This document shows positions 16,711-24,446 of a DNA stretch of 64,000 bases, piece after piece. The translations under genes and the position numbers were made by a program. Location: NCBI GenBank assembly GCA_964574325.1, contig CAZNMY010000013.1:23332-87331 (forward strand), given 5' to 3'. The stretch comes from CAMDPA01 sp964574325 (lineage in GTDB: Bacteria > Pseudomonadota > Alphaproteobacteria > Rhizobiales > Hyphomicrobiaceae). The notes under the pieces were generated by a model. It did not search any database and was not told the DNA's origin. It saw nothing but the letters and a program-made list of their open reading frames with translations. Numbering within the stretch: the stretch's first letter is position 1; every line of letters begins with the position of its first letter.

Positions 16711-17433
16711 TTGGCCCACTTCCCCCTTTCTGACGGTCGTTCGCCGTGGCGTGCCCGCGTGGTGACGCTCTATCCCGAGATGTTTCCCGGGCCGCTGGCG
16801 GTGTCGGTGGTCGGTGCTGCGCTGTCGGCAGGGCTGTGGTCGCTGGAGGCGATCGATCTGCGCGCGTTCGGCACCGGCCGGCATCGGACGGTCGACGATC
16901 ATCCGGCCGGGGGCGGTGCAGGCATGGTGCTGCGCTGCGATGTGGTCGCCGCCGCGATCGACCACGCGCGGGCCGATCAGCCGGAACTGCCGTTGGTATA
17001 TGCGTCCCCGCGCGGCGAGCCGATGTCGCAGCGGATGGTTGCCGAATGGGCGGCGGGACCGGGATTGATCGTGCTGGCCGGGCGTTTCGAAGGTGTCGAC
17101 CAGCGAGTCATCGAGGCGCGAGGACTGCGGGAGGTGTCGCTCGGCGACTACGTGCTGTCGGGTGGGGAGCTCGCCGCCTTCGTCATGCTCGATGCCTGCG
17201 CGCGATTGCTGCCAGGCGTGATCGGTTCGCAGGCATCGCTCGCCGAGGAGAGCTTTTCGGATGGCCTGCTGGAGTATCCGCAGTACACCCGTCCGCGCGA
17301 GTGGGAGGGCCGGACGCTCCCGGACGTGCTCCTGTCGGGCGATCACAAGCGCATCGCCGAATGGCGGCGGGCGCAGGCCGAGCAGCTCACGCGGGAACGG
17401 CGGCCGGATCTGCTGAAGCCGCGGAGTGATTAG
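16711..17433 (+). CDS. trmD: tRNA (guanine37-N1)-methyltransferase
   Basis: TrmD methylates G37 of tRNAs with S-adenosylmethionine, preventing frameshifts. The 240-residue reading shows VVTLYPEMFPGPL at the start, DDHPAGGGAGMVLRCDV, the knot region with AGRFEGVDQRV, LGDYVLSGGELAAFVMLDA, and the C-terminal YPQYTRPREWEGRTLPDVLLSGDH. The farthest start is TTG at 16711; the true start may be a later codon close to WRARVV, as no ATG is available. Unlike many bacteria, no rpsP, rimM or rplS is adjacent. Its stop overlaps the convergent truA by 4 bp. Confidence 0.93.
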   Translation: MAHFPLSDGRSPWRARVVTLYPEMFPGPLAVSVVGAALSAGLWSLEAIDLRAFGTGRHRTVDDHPAGGGAGMVLRCDVVAAAIDHARADQPELPLVYASPRGEPMSQRMVAEWAAGPGLIVLAGRFEGVDQRVIEARGLREVSLGDYVLSGGELAAFVMLDACARLLPGVIGSQASLAEESFSDGLLEYPQYTRPREWEGRTLPDVLLSGDHKRIAEWRRAQAEQLTRERRPDLLKPRSD

Positions 17434-18218
17434 TTCTCCTCGTTCGTGCCGCTTGCGTTGTCGCCCGCTGCGTCGATGCGATCATACGTGACGCGCGTCA
17501 GATACAACCCGGTCGGCGGCGCGACGGGCCCGCACTGGGCGCGATTACAGGCGGCAAGGGCGGCCGCCACGTCGGCGCGGTTCCATTTTCCGGTGCCGGC
17601 GAGTTTGAGGCTGCCGACCATCGAGCGGACCTGATTGTGCAGGAAAGAGCGCGCGGCGGCATGAATGCGGATCTCGTCGCCCACGCGCTCGACATCGAGC
17701 CGCTCGAGCGTCTTGATCGGCGATGCGGCCTGACAGGCGGCGGCACGGAATGTCGTGAAATCATGATGGCCGACGAGCGCTTGTGCGGCGTCGTGCATCG
17801 CGGCGGCATCGAGTTCGACCGGTAGCCACCAGACGCGGCGGCGGTCGAGCGCGGGCGGCGCACGGCGCGCGAGGATGCGATAGAGATATTCGCGGCCCGT
17901 TGCCGAGAAGCGCGCGTCGAAGTCGGCCGCTGCAATGGCCGCGTCGATCGCAGCGATATGGTGGGGCCTGAGGAAGTGATTGAGCGCCTCGCGCAGCTTG
18001 AACGGGTCCCACTGCCGCTGCAGATCGAAATGCGCGACCTGTCCCGTCGCGTGCACGCCTGCGTCCGTTCGGCCAGCGCCGCGCACCGACACCCGCTCCT
18101 GGCCGAACGAAGCGATCGCGTCCTCGATCGCGCCCTGGATGCTGCGGCCTTCGGGCTGGCGCTGCCAGCCGACGAAGCCGGTGCCGTCGTATTCGAGCGT
18201 GATGCGGTAGCGTGGCAC
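17430..18218 (-). CDS. truA: tRNA pseudouridine(38-40) synthase
   Basis: This 262-residue protein opens with RYRITLEYDGTGFVGWQRQP and has the catalytic Asp in GAGRTDAGVHATGQVAHFD. Later conserved parts are HHDFTTFRAAACQ, FLHNQVRSMVGSL and APPTGLYLTRVTY. It isomerises uridines at positions 38-40 of the tRNA anticodon arm. Convergent and 4-bp overlapping with trmD. A short acidic tail ends ASGTNEEN. Confidence 0.96.
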   Translation of the reverse strand: MPRYRITLEYDGTGFVGWQRQPEGRSIQGAIEDAIASFGQERVSVRGAGRTDAGVHATGQVAHFDLQRQWDPFKLREALNHFLRPHHIAAIDAAIAAADFDARFSATGREYLYRILARRAPPALDRRRVWWLPVELDAAAMHDAAQALVGHHDFTTFRAAACQAASPIKTLERLDVERVGDEIRIHAAARSFLHNQVRSMVGSLKLAGTGKWNRADVAAALAACNRAQCGPVAPPTGLYLTRVTYDRIDAAGDNASGTNEEN

Positions 18219-18321
18219 GAGTGAGGTTCTGTGGACGAAGGGCTGGGGATCGGGGAGCGATCTCTATAATAGGAATTGCCGGTTCACCCAAACTCCATCC
18301 GCTTCGGCCAAGTCCCCGTCC

Positions 18322-19197
18322 ATGCCCCTCCTTCAAGGTCTCGCCGCCATCGCCCTGTGGTCGACGCTCGCCAGCCTGACGGCTTTGGCGGGACCGATAC
18401 CGCCGTTTCAGCTTGCCGCCGTCACCTTTGCGATCGGAGCAGCGGCGGGTGCGCTGGCCATGGTCGTGTCCGGTCGATCATTGGCCCCGATCGTGGCAGC
18501 GCCAGCGGGTGCGCTTGCGCTCGGCGTGACGGGGCTACTCGGCTATCACGCACTCTATTTCTTCGCGCTGCAGACGGCGCCGACGATCGAGGCGAACGTC
18601 ATCAATTATCTCTGGCCGCTGCTGATCGTGGTGTTCTCGGCCTTTCTGCCGGCGCGGCTGGGAGGGCGCAGGCTCACGATCTGGCATATCGCGGGAGCTC
18701 TGATGGCGTTTGCCGGTGCGTTGGTGGCGGTGTCGGGTCGGGCGTCGTTCGCCGCTACGGCGGGATTGGGATGGGGCCATGTCGCGGCGCTCGGCGCGGC
18801 AGTCGTGTGGGCAGGCTATTCCGTTGCCTCCCGGCTCTATGCCGACGTGCCCAGCGCGAGCGTCATCGCGGCGTCGGCGCTGACGGCGGTGGGGGCCGCC
18901 GCGATCCACGTTGCCTTCGAGACGACGGTCTGGCCGCAGACGGGCTGGGGCTGGCTCGTCCTCGTTGCGATGGGCCTCGGCCCCGTCGGGCTGGCGTTCG
19001 CGCTATGGGACGGCGCGGTGAAGCACGGCGACATCCGGCTCGTCGGTGTCGTCTCGTATGCGACTCCGCTGCTGTCGAATGCGCTGCTGGCGGCGCTCGG
19101 TTTGGGGCAGGCCGGGCCACTGCTCTGGCTGGCGGTGCTGCTCGTCACTCTCGGCGCCGTGATCGCATCACGGGATCAGTTTCGCGCGCGTATGTGA
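18322..19197 (+). CDS. EamA-family (DMT) exporter, YddG-like
   Basis: This 291-residue protein has ten hydrophobic helices in two EamA repeats. Repeat 1 includes ALWSTLASLTALAG and ALYFFALQTAPTIEANVINYLWPLLIVVFSA; this N-Y-L-W-P-L motif is typical of the YddG branch, which exports aromatic amino acids and related metabolites. Repeat 2 includes AVVWAGYSVASRLYA and VGVVSYATPLLSNALLA. The substrate is inferred only from subfamily resemblance. No neighbour clearly shares an operon; the aldolase gene starts 106 bp later. Confidence 0.87.
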   Translation: MPLLQGLAAIALWSTLASLTALAGPIPPFQLAAVTFAIGAAAGALAMVVSGRSLAPIVAAPAGALALGVTGLLGYHALYFFALQTAPTIEANVINYLWPLLIVVFSAFLPARLGGRRLTIWHIAGALMAFAGALVAVSGRASFAATAGLGWGHVAALGAAVVWAGYSVASRLYADVPSASVIAASALTAVGAAAIHVAFETTVWPQTGWGWLVLVAMGLGPVGLAFALWDGAVKHGDIRLVGVVSYATPLLSNALLAALGLGQAGPLLWLAVLLVTLGAVIASRDQFRARM

Positions 19198-19303
19198 AAC
19201 GCCGTTTCGCGTTTGGTCGCGGGCCCGGACTTGCGCCCGTTCGCGGCGTCCTCTAACCAGCAGGGGAGCCCAATTGTCCGACGAGATCCGCAGGAGACAC
19301 CAG

Positions 19304-20020
19304 ATGACCGCGCCCGAAATGACGCCGACCGAGGCGAAACAGAAGCTGATCGACGGCTGTCTCATCCTGGAGCGCGAAGGCCATCACGACATGACGCGCG
19401 GGCATCTCTCCGTGCGCGTCCCCGGCAATCCCGATCAGTTCTACATGAAGCCGCACAGCCACGGCTTCGACGAGGTCACGATGGAGAACATCGTGCTCTG
19501 CAATCTCGAAGGCGAGAAGATCGGCGGCGGCGGACCGCGCCACAGCGAGGTTTTCATCCACTCCGAGATCTTCAAGGCGCGGCCCGACATCAACGCGGTG
19601 ATCCACTCCCACCCCGACAACGCCGTCGCGGTGTCGGCGCTGGGCCGGCCGATCCGCGCATGGAGCCAGCCTTCGGTATTGTTCGCCGAGGGCCGCGCGG
19701 GCTGGTTCACCGAGACCATCGACCTGATCCGCCGCAAGGACCAGGGCGCCGGCGTCGCCAGGGCGCTGGGGCCGCACAAGGTCTGCTTCATGAAGAACCA
19801 CGGCGTCGCCGTCGCCGGAGCGTCGATCGAGGACGCGGTCATCACCGCGATCATGCTGGAGAACGCCTGCCGCATCCAGATCCTGGTGGAGTCGGCGGGC
19901 AACCCCACGCCGGAGTTCCCGCCCGAGGACCTCGCGCTGCTCTACGACAAGCTCGGTCGCCTCGACCAGATGGCCGTCAACTTCGATTATCTGCGCCGCA
20001 AAGCGTACAAGGGGAAGTGA
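19304..20020 (+). CDS. Class II aldolase/adducin-domain protein
   Basis: This 238-residue protein is of the AraD/FucA-like fold. Zinc ligands are the H-x-H of AVIHSHPDNAVAV and a later His in FMKNHGVAVAG. The N-terminal block is GHHDMTRGHLSVRVPGNPDQFYMKPH, and SEVFIHSEIFKARPDI supplies the general Glu. The ATG at 19304 was chosen because AGGAG (19292-19296) precedes it by 7 nt; an upstream TTG at 19274 is weaker. The substrate (an aldol or a decarboxylated sugar acid) cannot be named. The following 440 bp are non-coding. Confidence 0.85.
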   Translation: MTAPEMTPTEAKQKLIDGCLILEREGHHDMTRGHLSVRVPGNPDQFYMKPHSHGFDEVTMENIVLCNLEGEKIGGGGPRHSEVFIHSEIFKARPDINAVIHSHPDNAVAVSALGRPIRAWSQPSVLFAEGRAGWFTETIDLIRRKDQGAGVARALGPHKVCFMKNHGVAVAGASIEDAVITAIMLENACRIQILVESAGNPTPEFPPEDLALLYDKLGRLDQMAVNFDYLRRKAYKGK

Positions 20021-20100
20021 AGCGCTCCTCTTGAGGGACCCCTGAAGGGATTTTGCAGCGGAGAGGCATCGGGCGAGGTCAATGCCCCCAAACTCCGTTT

Positions 20101-20155
20101 CATCCTCGGGCGCGGGTGAGGTCCCTCAGGACCGTAGCCTGCGTTCCCGAGGATG
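20101..20155. repeat. Inverted repeat with inner hairpin
   Basis: CATCCTCGGG (20101-20110) pairs with CCCGAGGATG (20146-20155). Between them a smaller stem, GTCC-CTCA-GGAC, can form. It resembles the short structured repeats common between rhizobial genes; function unknown. Confidence 0.55.
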
Positions 20156-20175
20156 ACACGCTGGAGTGACGACCC

Positions 20176-20202
20176 GGTGTCAGACCCTGCGGGTCTGACC
20201 CC
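20176..20202 (+). repeat. REP-like palindrome, copy 1 (one mismatch)
   Basis: Arms GGTGTCAGACCC and GGGTCTGACCCC enclose the trinucleotide TGC. The left arm has one mismatch to the consensus GGGGTCAGACCC. It is followed by AATT. It has the same orientation as the 42029 copy. Confidence 0.75.
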
Positions 20203-20345
20203 AATTCTACGTCAACCGTCGCAGGAGGCGTTGTTCCGGTTGTAGCCCCCAGCTGCTTCTTGCGCCGGTTCCCCGGGCTTCGACGCGGCAGCGCCGTGCT
20301 CGCACGAGGATGACGAGAGCGTGTTTGGGCAGTCGGAATGCCATT

Positions 20346-20372
20346 GGGGTCAGACCCGCAGGGTCTGACCCC
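20346..20372 (-). repeat. REP-like palindrome, copy 2 (perfect, inverted)
   Basis: Perfect arms GGGGTCAGACCC and GGGTCTGACCCC enclose GCA, the reverse complement of the TGC in the other copies, so this copy is in the opposite orientation. It is preceded by ATT. With copy 1 it forms a head-to-head pair like a bacterial BIME. Confidence 0.8.
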
Positions 20373-20462
20373 GGCCGACACCCATGGTTTCCATTCAAGC
20401 GCGCTGTAGTATATTGGTGCCGCTACCGAATTCGTGCATCGCCCTTTCGCCCGGAGCCCCCG

Positions 20463-22592
20463 ATGGAACGCAGCTACGCAGAAGAGATCGAACTGCTGCG
20501 TCTCGGTAACGGCGCCGTCTTCCATGGCGAAGGCATCCTCGCCGTCACCAAGGCGCTGCTGCAGTCGGGCGTCTCCTACGTCGGCGGATACCAGGGCGCG
20601 CCCGTGACGGCGCTGCTCGACGTGCTCGTGTCGGCGAAGGATCTGCTGGGCGAACTCGGCGTCCACGTCGAGGCGTGCTCGAACGAGGCTTCGGCCGCCG
20701 CGATGCTGGCCGCGTCGATCAACTATCCCGTGCGCGGCGCGGTCACGTGGAAATCGATCGTCGGCACCAACGTCGCTTCGGATGCGCTGTCGAACCTCTC
20801 GTCGGTCGGCGTGAAGGGCGGCGCGCTCATCATCGTCGGCGAAGACTACGGCGAAGGCGCGAGCGTCATCCAGGAGCGCAGCATCGCGTTCGCGCTGAAA
20901 TCGACGCTCGTGATGCTCGACCCCAGGCCGGATCTCGGCTGCATCGTCGACATGGTCGAGCACGCGTTCGCGATCTCGGAAGCCTCCAGCATGCCCGCGA
21001 TGATGCAGTTGCGTATTCGCGCCTGCCACGTGCAGGGCGAGTTCGTCGCCAAGGACAACGTCGCCGCCAAGGTGAGTTCGCGCGCGCCGCTCGCCGAGCC
21101 CGCGTCGTTCGATTACGGCCGCCTCGCGCATCCGCCCGTGACGTTCCCGCAGGAGGCCGACAAGGTCGCCCGCCGCATTCCCGTTGCCCGCCGCTACATC
21201 ACGGAGCACCGCCTCAACGAGTTTGTGAAGGGCGATATCGGCGGCGTCGGCATCATCCTGCAGGGCGGAATCTACAACACCGTGATCCGTCAACTTGCCG
21301 AAGCCGGTCTTTCCGATGCCTACGGCAATTCGCGCATCGACCTCCTCGTGCTGAACGTCACGTACCCGATCGTGCCCGACGAGATCGTCGCGTTCGCACG
21401 CGGCAAGCGTGCCGTCCTCGTATTGGAGGAGGGCGCGCCAGAGTTCATCGAGCACTTCGTTCTGCAGGCGATCGCACAATCCGATGCCGGCACGAAGGTC
21501 GTCGGCAAGTCGATCATCCCGACATCGGGGGAACTGACCGGCGAAGTCGTCGCGCAGGGCATCGCGACGTTCCTGAAGGCGCATGGCACGTCGCCTGACG
21601 TGGCGAACGCGTTCGAAGCCGTCAATGCGCGCATCACGAAGGCGAAAGCCGATGGCGCAGCCGCCGACGCGACGGCGTTGCCACCGCGCGGGCCGACGTT
21701 CTGCACGGGCTGTCCGGAGCGGCCGGTGTTCGGCGCGATGAAGCTCGTGGAGAAAGACATCGGCAAGGTTCACTACGCCGCAGATATCGGTTGCCACGCG
21801 TTCGCGACGTTCCAGCCGTTCGGGTTCGGCAATTCGATCCTCGGCTACGGCATGTCGCTCGCGTCGAATGCCGGGGTCGGCCCGATCCAGGAGAAGCGCA
21901 CCATCGCCGTGATGGGCGACGGCGGCTTCTGGCACAACGGCGTGCAGACCGGCGTCGCGACAGCGCTGCACAACAAATCCGACGGCGTGCTCGTCATCAT
22001 GCAGAACGGCTACGCTTCGGCGACGGGCCAGCAGTGGCTGCCGTCGAGCGGTCGCTACACGCCGGCCGCCGAGCGCGGCATGGACATCGAGCGCCACCTG
22101 AAAGCCATGGGTGTCGAGGATGTCGAGACGGTGCGCACCTACTCGGTCGGTCGGATGGTCGGCGCATTGAAGAACGCGCTGACGACCACCAAGAAGGGCC
22201 TCAAGGTCATCATCGCGGAATCGGAATGCATGCTCGCCAGAAAGCGCCGCGAGAACGCCGAGGACGCCAAGCGCATCAAGGAAGGCCGTCGCGTCGAGAA
22301 GGCGCGCTTCGGCGTCGACGACAACATCTGCACCGGCGATCACTCGTGCATCCGTATGTCCGGCTGTCCGTCGCTGACGATCAAGCCGAACCCAGATCCG
22401 TTGCGCACCGATCCCGTCGCGCACGTCAACAACGGCTGCGTCGCCTGCGGGCTGTGCGGAGAGATGGCGCACGCCGCAATTCTGTGCCCGTCGTTCTACC
22501 GCGCTCAACGCACGATCAACGCGGGATGGTTCGAGCGCAAGAAGCACGCGTTCCGGCGCGCGGTCATCGGCCGGCTGGCGCGGTCGGTCTAG
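20463..22592 (+). CDS. iorA: Indolepyruvate ferredoxin oxidoreductase, alpha subunit
   Basis: This 709-residue protein is a 2-oxoacid:acceptor oxidoreductase. The N-terminal pyrimidine-binding domain has GGYQGAPVTALLDVL and EACSNEASAAAMLAASIN. The TPP-binding domain has TFCTGCPERPVFGAM, ADIGCHAFATFQPF and VMGDGGFWHNGVQTG. The C-terminal ferredoxin segment (about residues 620-680) has ICTGDHSCIRMSGCP and NGCVACGLCGEMAHAAILCP, eight Cys positions for two clusters. With IorB it oxidises aryl pyruvates to aryl-acetyl-CoA plus CO2 and reduced ferredoxin. IorB lies 1.9 kb downstream, separated by the ACP-like and nitrilase genes. Confidence 0.93.
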   Translation: MERSYAEEIELLRLGNGAVFHGEGILAVTKALLQSGVSYVGGYQGAPVTALLDVLVSAKDLLGELGVHVEACSNEASAAAMLAASINYPVRGAVTWKSIVGTNVASDALSNLSSVGVKGGALIIVGEDYGEGASVIQERSIAFALKSTLVMLDPRPDLGCIVDMVEHAFAISEASSMPAMMQLRIRACHVQGEFVAKDNVAAKVSSRAPLAEPASFDYGRLAHPPVTFPQEADKVARRIPVARRYITEHRLNEFVKGDIGGVGIILQGGIYNTVIRQLAEAGLSDAYGNSRIDLLVLNVTYPIVPDEIVAFARGKRAVLVLEEGAPEFIEHFVLQAIAQSDAGTKVVGKSIIPTSGELTGEVVAQGIATFLKAHGTSPDVANAFEAVNARITKAKADGAAADATALPPRGPTFCTGCPERPVFGAMKLVEKDIGKVHYAADIGCHAFATFQPFGFGNSILGYGMSLASNAGVGPIQEKRTIAVMGDGGFWHNGVQTGVATALHNKSDGVLVIMQNGYASATGQQWLPSSGRYTPAAERGMDIERHLKAMGVEDVETVRTYSVGRMVGALKNALTTTKKGLKVIIAESECMLARKRRENAEDAKRIKEGRRVEKARFGVDDNICTGDHSCIRMSGCPSLTIKPNPDPLRTDPVAHVNNGCVACGLCGEMAHAAILCPSFYRAQRTINAGWFERKKHAFRRAVIGRLARSV

Positions 22593-22608
22593 AGCGATTA
22601 CCCTGTAG

Positions 22609-22655
22609 GTCGGGTCAAGGCCGGACGCGCCGAGCGGAGCCGGGAGCGACCCGAC
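22609..22655. repeat. Inverted repeat downstream of iorA
   Basis: GTCGGGTC (22609-22616) pairs with GACCCGAC (22648-22655) around a GC-rich, partly palindromic 31-nt loop. It starts 16 bp after the iorA stop and could act as a terminator or mRNA stabiliser. No T-run follows. Confidence 0.55.
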
Positions 22656-22738
22656 GTCCAAGGCATCCGTGCAAATGTGGGCCGTGTTGGTGGCCCAATC
22701 GTGCTGCCATTGACTATTGCAGGTTCGCGATCCGATCT

Positions 22739-22780
22739 TTGCTTCCCCGGCCGAGGCAGAGCCGAGAGCCGGGGCCTTGA
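22739..22780 (+). repeat. Palindromic element A, ends TTGCTTCCCCGG / CCGGGGCCTTGA
   Basis: The element begins TTGCTTCCCCGGCCGAG and ends CCGGGGCCTTGA, so the CCCCGGC/GCCGGGG arms can pair. It shares both ends with the inverted element at 22874-22932 but has a shorter, different centre. Confidence 0.65.
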
Positions 22781-22873
22781 TGAGAACGTGTCGAGCACGC
22801 CTTGCAGAATGCACCTCGCTGGGGCGGGTTTCCTCCAGAAGTCGAGCATCGCCCGTGTGCCTCTACGCATCCG

Positions 22874-22932
22874 TCAAGGCCCCGGGTCTGCGCAATCCGA
22901 TCGACGATCGGCTTGCTCGCCCGGGGAAGCAA
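22874..22932 (-). repeat. Palindromic element B, inverted relative of A
   Basis: Read on the minus strand it begins TTGCTTCCCCGGGCGAG and ends CCGGGGCCTTGA, matching element A at both ends. Its centre is longer and contains its own palindrome (CCGATCGTCGATCGG). A and B are head to head, 93 bp apart. Confidence 0.65.
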
Positions 22933-23037
22933 GAGAGTTTGTGTCTGCCCAACGCCATGACGTCCCGCAGGGAACAGCGCGCGGGGGAGGGCGCGCGTAG
23001 ATTGGCGACAGTCGAGCCATCCAGCGGAGTGCGCGCC

Positions 23038-23358
23038 ATGACCGAGTTGACGCCCAAGACGATCGATATCCTGCGCACCTATATGCGCGATCCCGCGACC
23101 CGCATCGATGAAGCCACAACTCTGGCAGCGCTCGAGATCGACCGGCTGGACCTGCCGATGGTGGTCCTCGACATCGAAGACGCCTTCGATCTCCACCTGG
23201 GTTATGACGAAGACATCGAGGACTGCGTGACGGTCGCCGATCTCGTCGCCAATCTCGGCGCGCGGCGTGAAGCAAAGATCGCGGAGGACCGCGTCAGGGC
23301 CTCGGTGCCACGCGTGAGGCGAACGTGGTTGTCGACCGACGCTGCCGAGCGGCGTTGA
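23038..23358 (+). CDS. Acyl-carrier-protein-like protein lacking the attachment serine
   Basis: This 106-residue protein has an ACP-like four-helix pattern: ILRTYMRDPATRIDEATTLAAL, then LEIDRLDLPMVVLDIEDAFDLHLG, then VTVADLVANLGA. In carrier proteins the phosphopantetheine serine is in D-S-L-D; here the sequence reads D-R-L-D, so Arg replaces Ser at about residue 38. Unless another Ser is used, it cannot carry acyl groups in the usual way. The C-terminal extension is basic. The start at 23038 fits the helix boundaries, though the ribosome site is weak. It sits between iorA and the nitrilase gene. Confidence 0.72.
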   Translation: MTELTPKTIDILRTYMRDPATRIDEATTLAALEIDRLDLPMVVLDIEDAFDLHLGYDEDIEDCVTVADLVANLGARREAKIAEDRVRASVPRVRRTWLSTDAAERR

Positions 23359-23443
23359 GCCCACCGGTGGAAACGTCGCGCTGGCGTCAGCCCGGGACGA
23401 CCGCGTAAAGAGGGCTCACCGCCACTCGCACGGGATCATCTGC

Positions 23444-24379
23444 ATGCAGCCTTTCACTGCCGCCGTCGTCCAGACAGCCTCCATAGCCTTCGACCCCGAC
23501 CGCACCATCGACAAGCTCGGCGACTACACGGTTCGCGCAGCGCTGCGCGGCGCAAAGCTCGTGGTGTTCCCAGAGGCGTTCGTCGGCGGTTATCCCAAGG
23601 GGCTCGATTTCGGCGTCCGCGTCGGCATGCGTACCGCCGACGGGCGCGATCAGTTCCGGCTCTACTACGAGGGCGCCATCGACGTGCCCGGTCCACACGT
23701 GCAGCGGATCGGTGAGATCGCCGCGGCCAACGACGTGCACCTCGTCACCGGCATCATCGAGCGGGACGCGGGCACGCTCTATTGCACCGTACTTTTCTTC
23801 GGTCCCTCCGGCCGGCTCCTGGCAAAACATCGCAAGCTCATGCCGACGGCGGCTGAACGGTTGATCTGGGGCTTCGGGGACGGCTCCACGATGCCCGTTC
23901 TCGATACGCCTTTGGGTAAGCTCGGGGCGGTGATCTGCTGGGAGAACTACATGCCGATGCTGCGCATGACGATGTACGCCAAGGGCATACAACTCTATTG
24001 CGCGCCGACCGCGGACGACCGCGACACCTGGCTCTCGACAATGCGGCACGTGGCGCTGGAAGGCCGCTGCTTCGTTTTCTCGGCGTGCCAGTTCACCCGC
24101 CGCAGCGACTATCCCGCGGACTATCCGATCGAGGGCAATCCCTCGCCCGACGCCATCGTCATGCGCGGCGGCAGTTGCATCATCGGACCGCTCGGACAGG
24201 TGCTGGCGGAACGGACCTATGACGCCGACACCATCCTGACCGCCTCGATAGACCCCGGCGACATCGCGCGCGGAAAGTTCGACTTCGACGTCGCCGGCCA
24301 CTACGCCCGCCCCGACGTGTTCAGGCTCAACGTCAACGAGGTGGCACAGTCGGCCGTGCATCTGCGAGGCACGGATTGA
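23444..24379 (+). CDS. Nitrilase-family carbon-nitrogen hydrolase
   Basis: This 311-residue protein has the catalytic triad in place: Glu44 in VVFPEAFVGGY, Lys131 in LLAKHRKLMPTAAER, and Cys165 in GAVICWENYMPMLR. The C-W-E-N-x-M-P sequence and the R-x-T-W-G-like ERLIWGFGDG segment place it with true nitrilases (aryl/aliphatic), which convert R-CN to R-COOH plus ammonia, more than with amidases. Flanked by iorA and iorB, it could feed aryl acetates such as those from indole- or phenyl-acetonitrile into the same pathway; that is an inference. Confidence 0.9.
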   Translation: MQPFTAAVVQTASIAFDPDRTIDKLGDYTVRAALRGAKLVVFPEAFVGGYPKGLDFGVRVGMRTADGRDQFRLYYEGAIDVPGPHVQRIGEIAAANDVHLVTGIIERDAGTLYCTVLFFGPSGRLLAKHRKLMPTAAERLIWGFGDGSTMPVLDTPLGKLGAVICWENYMPMLRMTMYAKGIQLYCAPTADDRDTWLSTMRHVALEGRCFVFSACQFTRRSDYPADYPIEGNPSPDAIVMRGGSCIIGPLGQVLAERTYDADTILTASIDPGDIARGKFDFDVAGHYARPDVFRLNVNEVAQSAVHLRGTD

Positions 24380-24446
24380 CTCTATCTATGCGTCGGCCCG
24401 CCCGCGGGCTTTGCAACCCGGTCGCGCGTTGGCTAACGTAGCCGCC

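Larger units (their letters stand above)
20021..20462. other. Repeat-rich intergenic region before iorA
   Basis: No gene was found in these 442 bp. The region holds an imperfect inverted repeat (20101-20155) and two oppositely oriented copies of a 27-bp palindrome (20176-20202 and 20346-20372) separated by 143 bp. The iorA promoter must also lie here. Confidence 0.7.
22593..23037. other. Non-coding stretch with three structured repeats
   Basis: No gene is supported in these 445 bp. It holds an inverted repeat at 22609-22655 and two mutually inverted elements sharing both ends (22739-22780 and 22874-22932). A promoter for the ACP-like gene may lie near 22980-23020. Confidence 0.65.

Noticed and set aside
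20100..22814. A 904-codon open frame on the minus strand across iorA.
   Set aside because: It is antisense to iorA, whose protein has clear TPP and Fe-S motifs. The minus reading is low-complexity and rich in Arg/Asp/Ala, as expected from the mirror of a high-GC gene.
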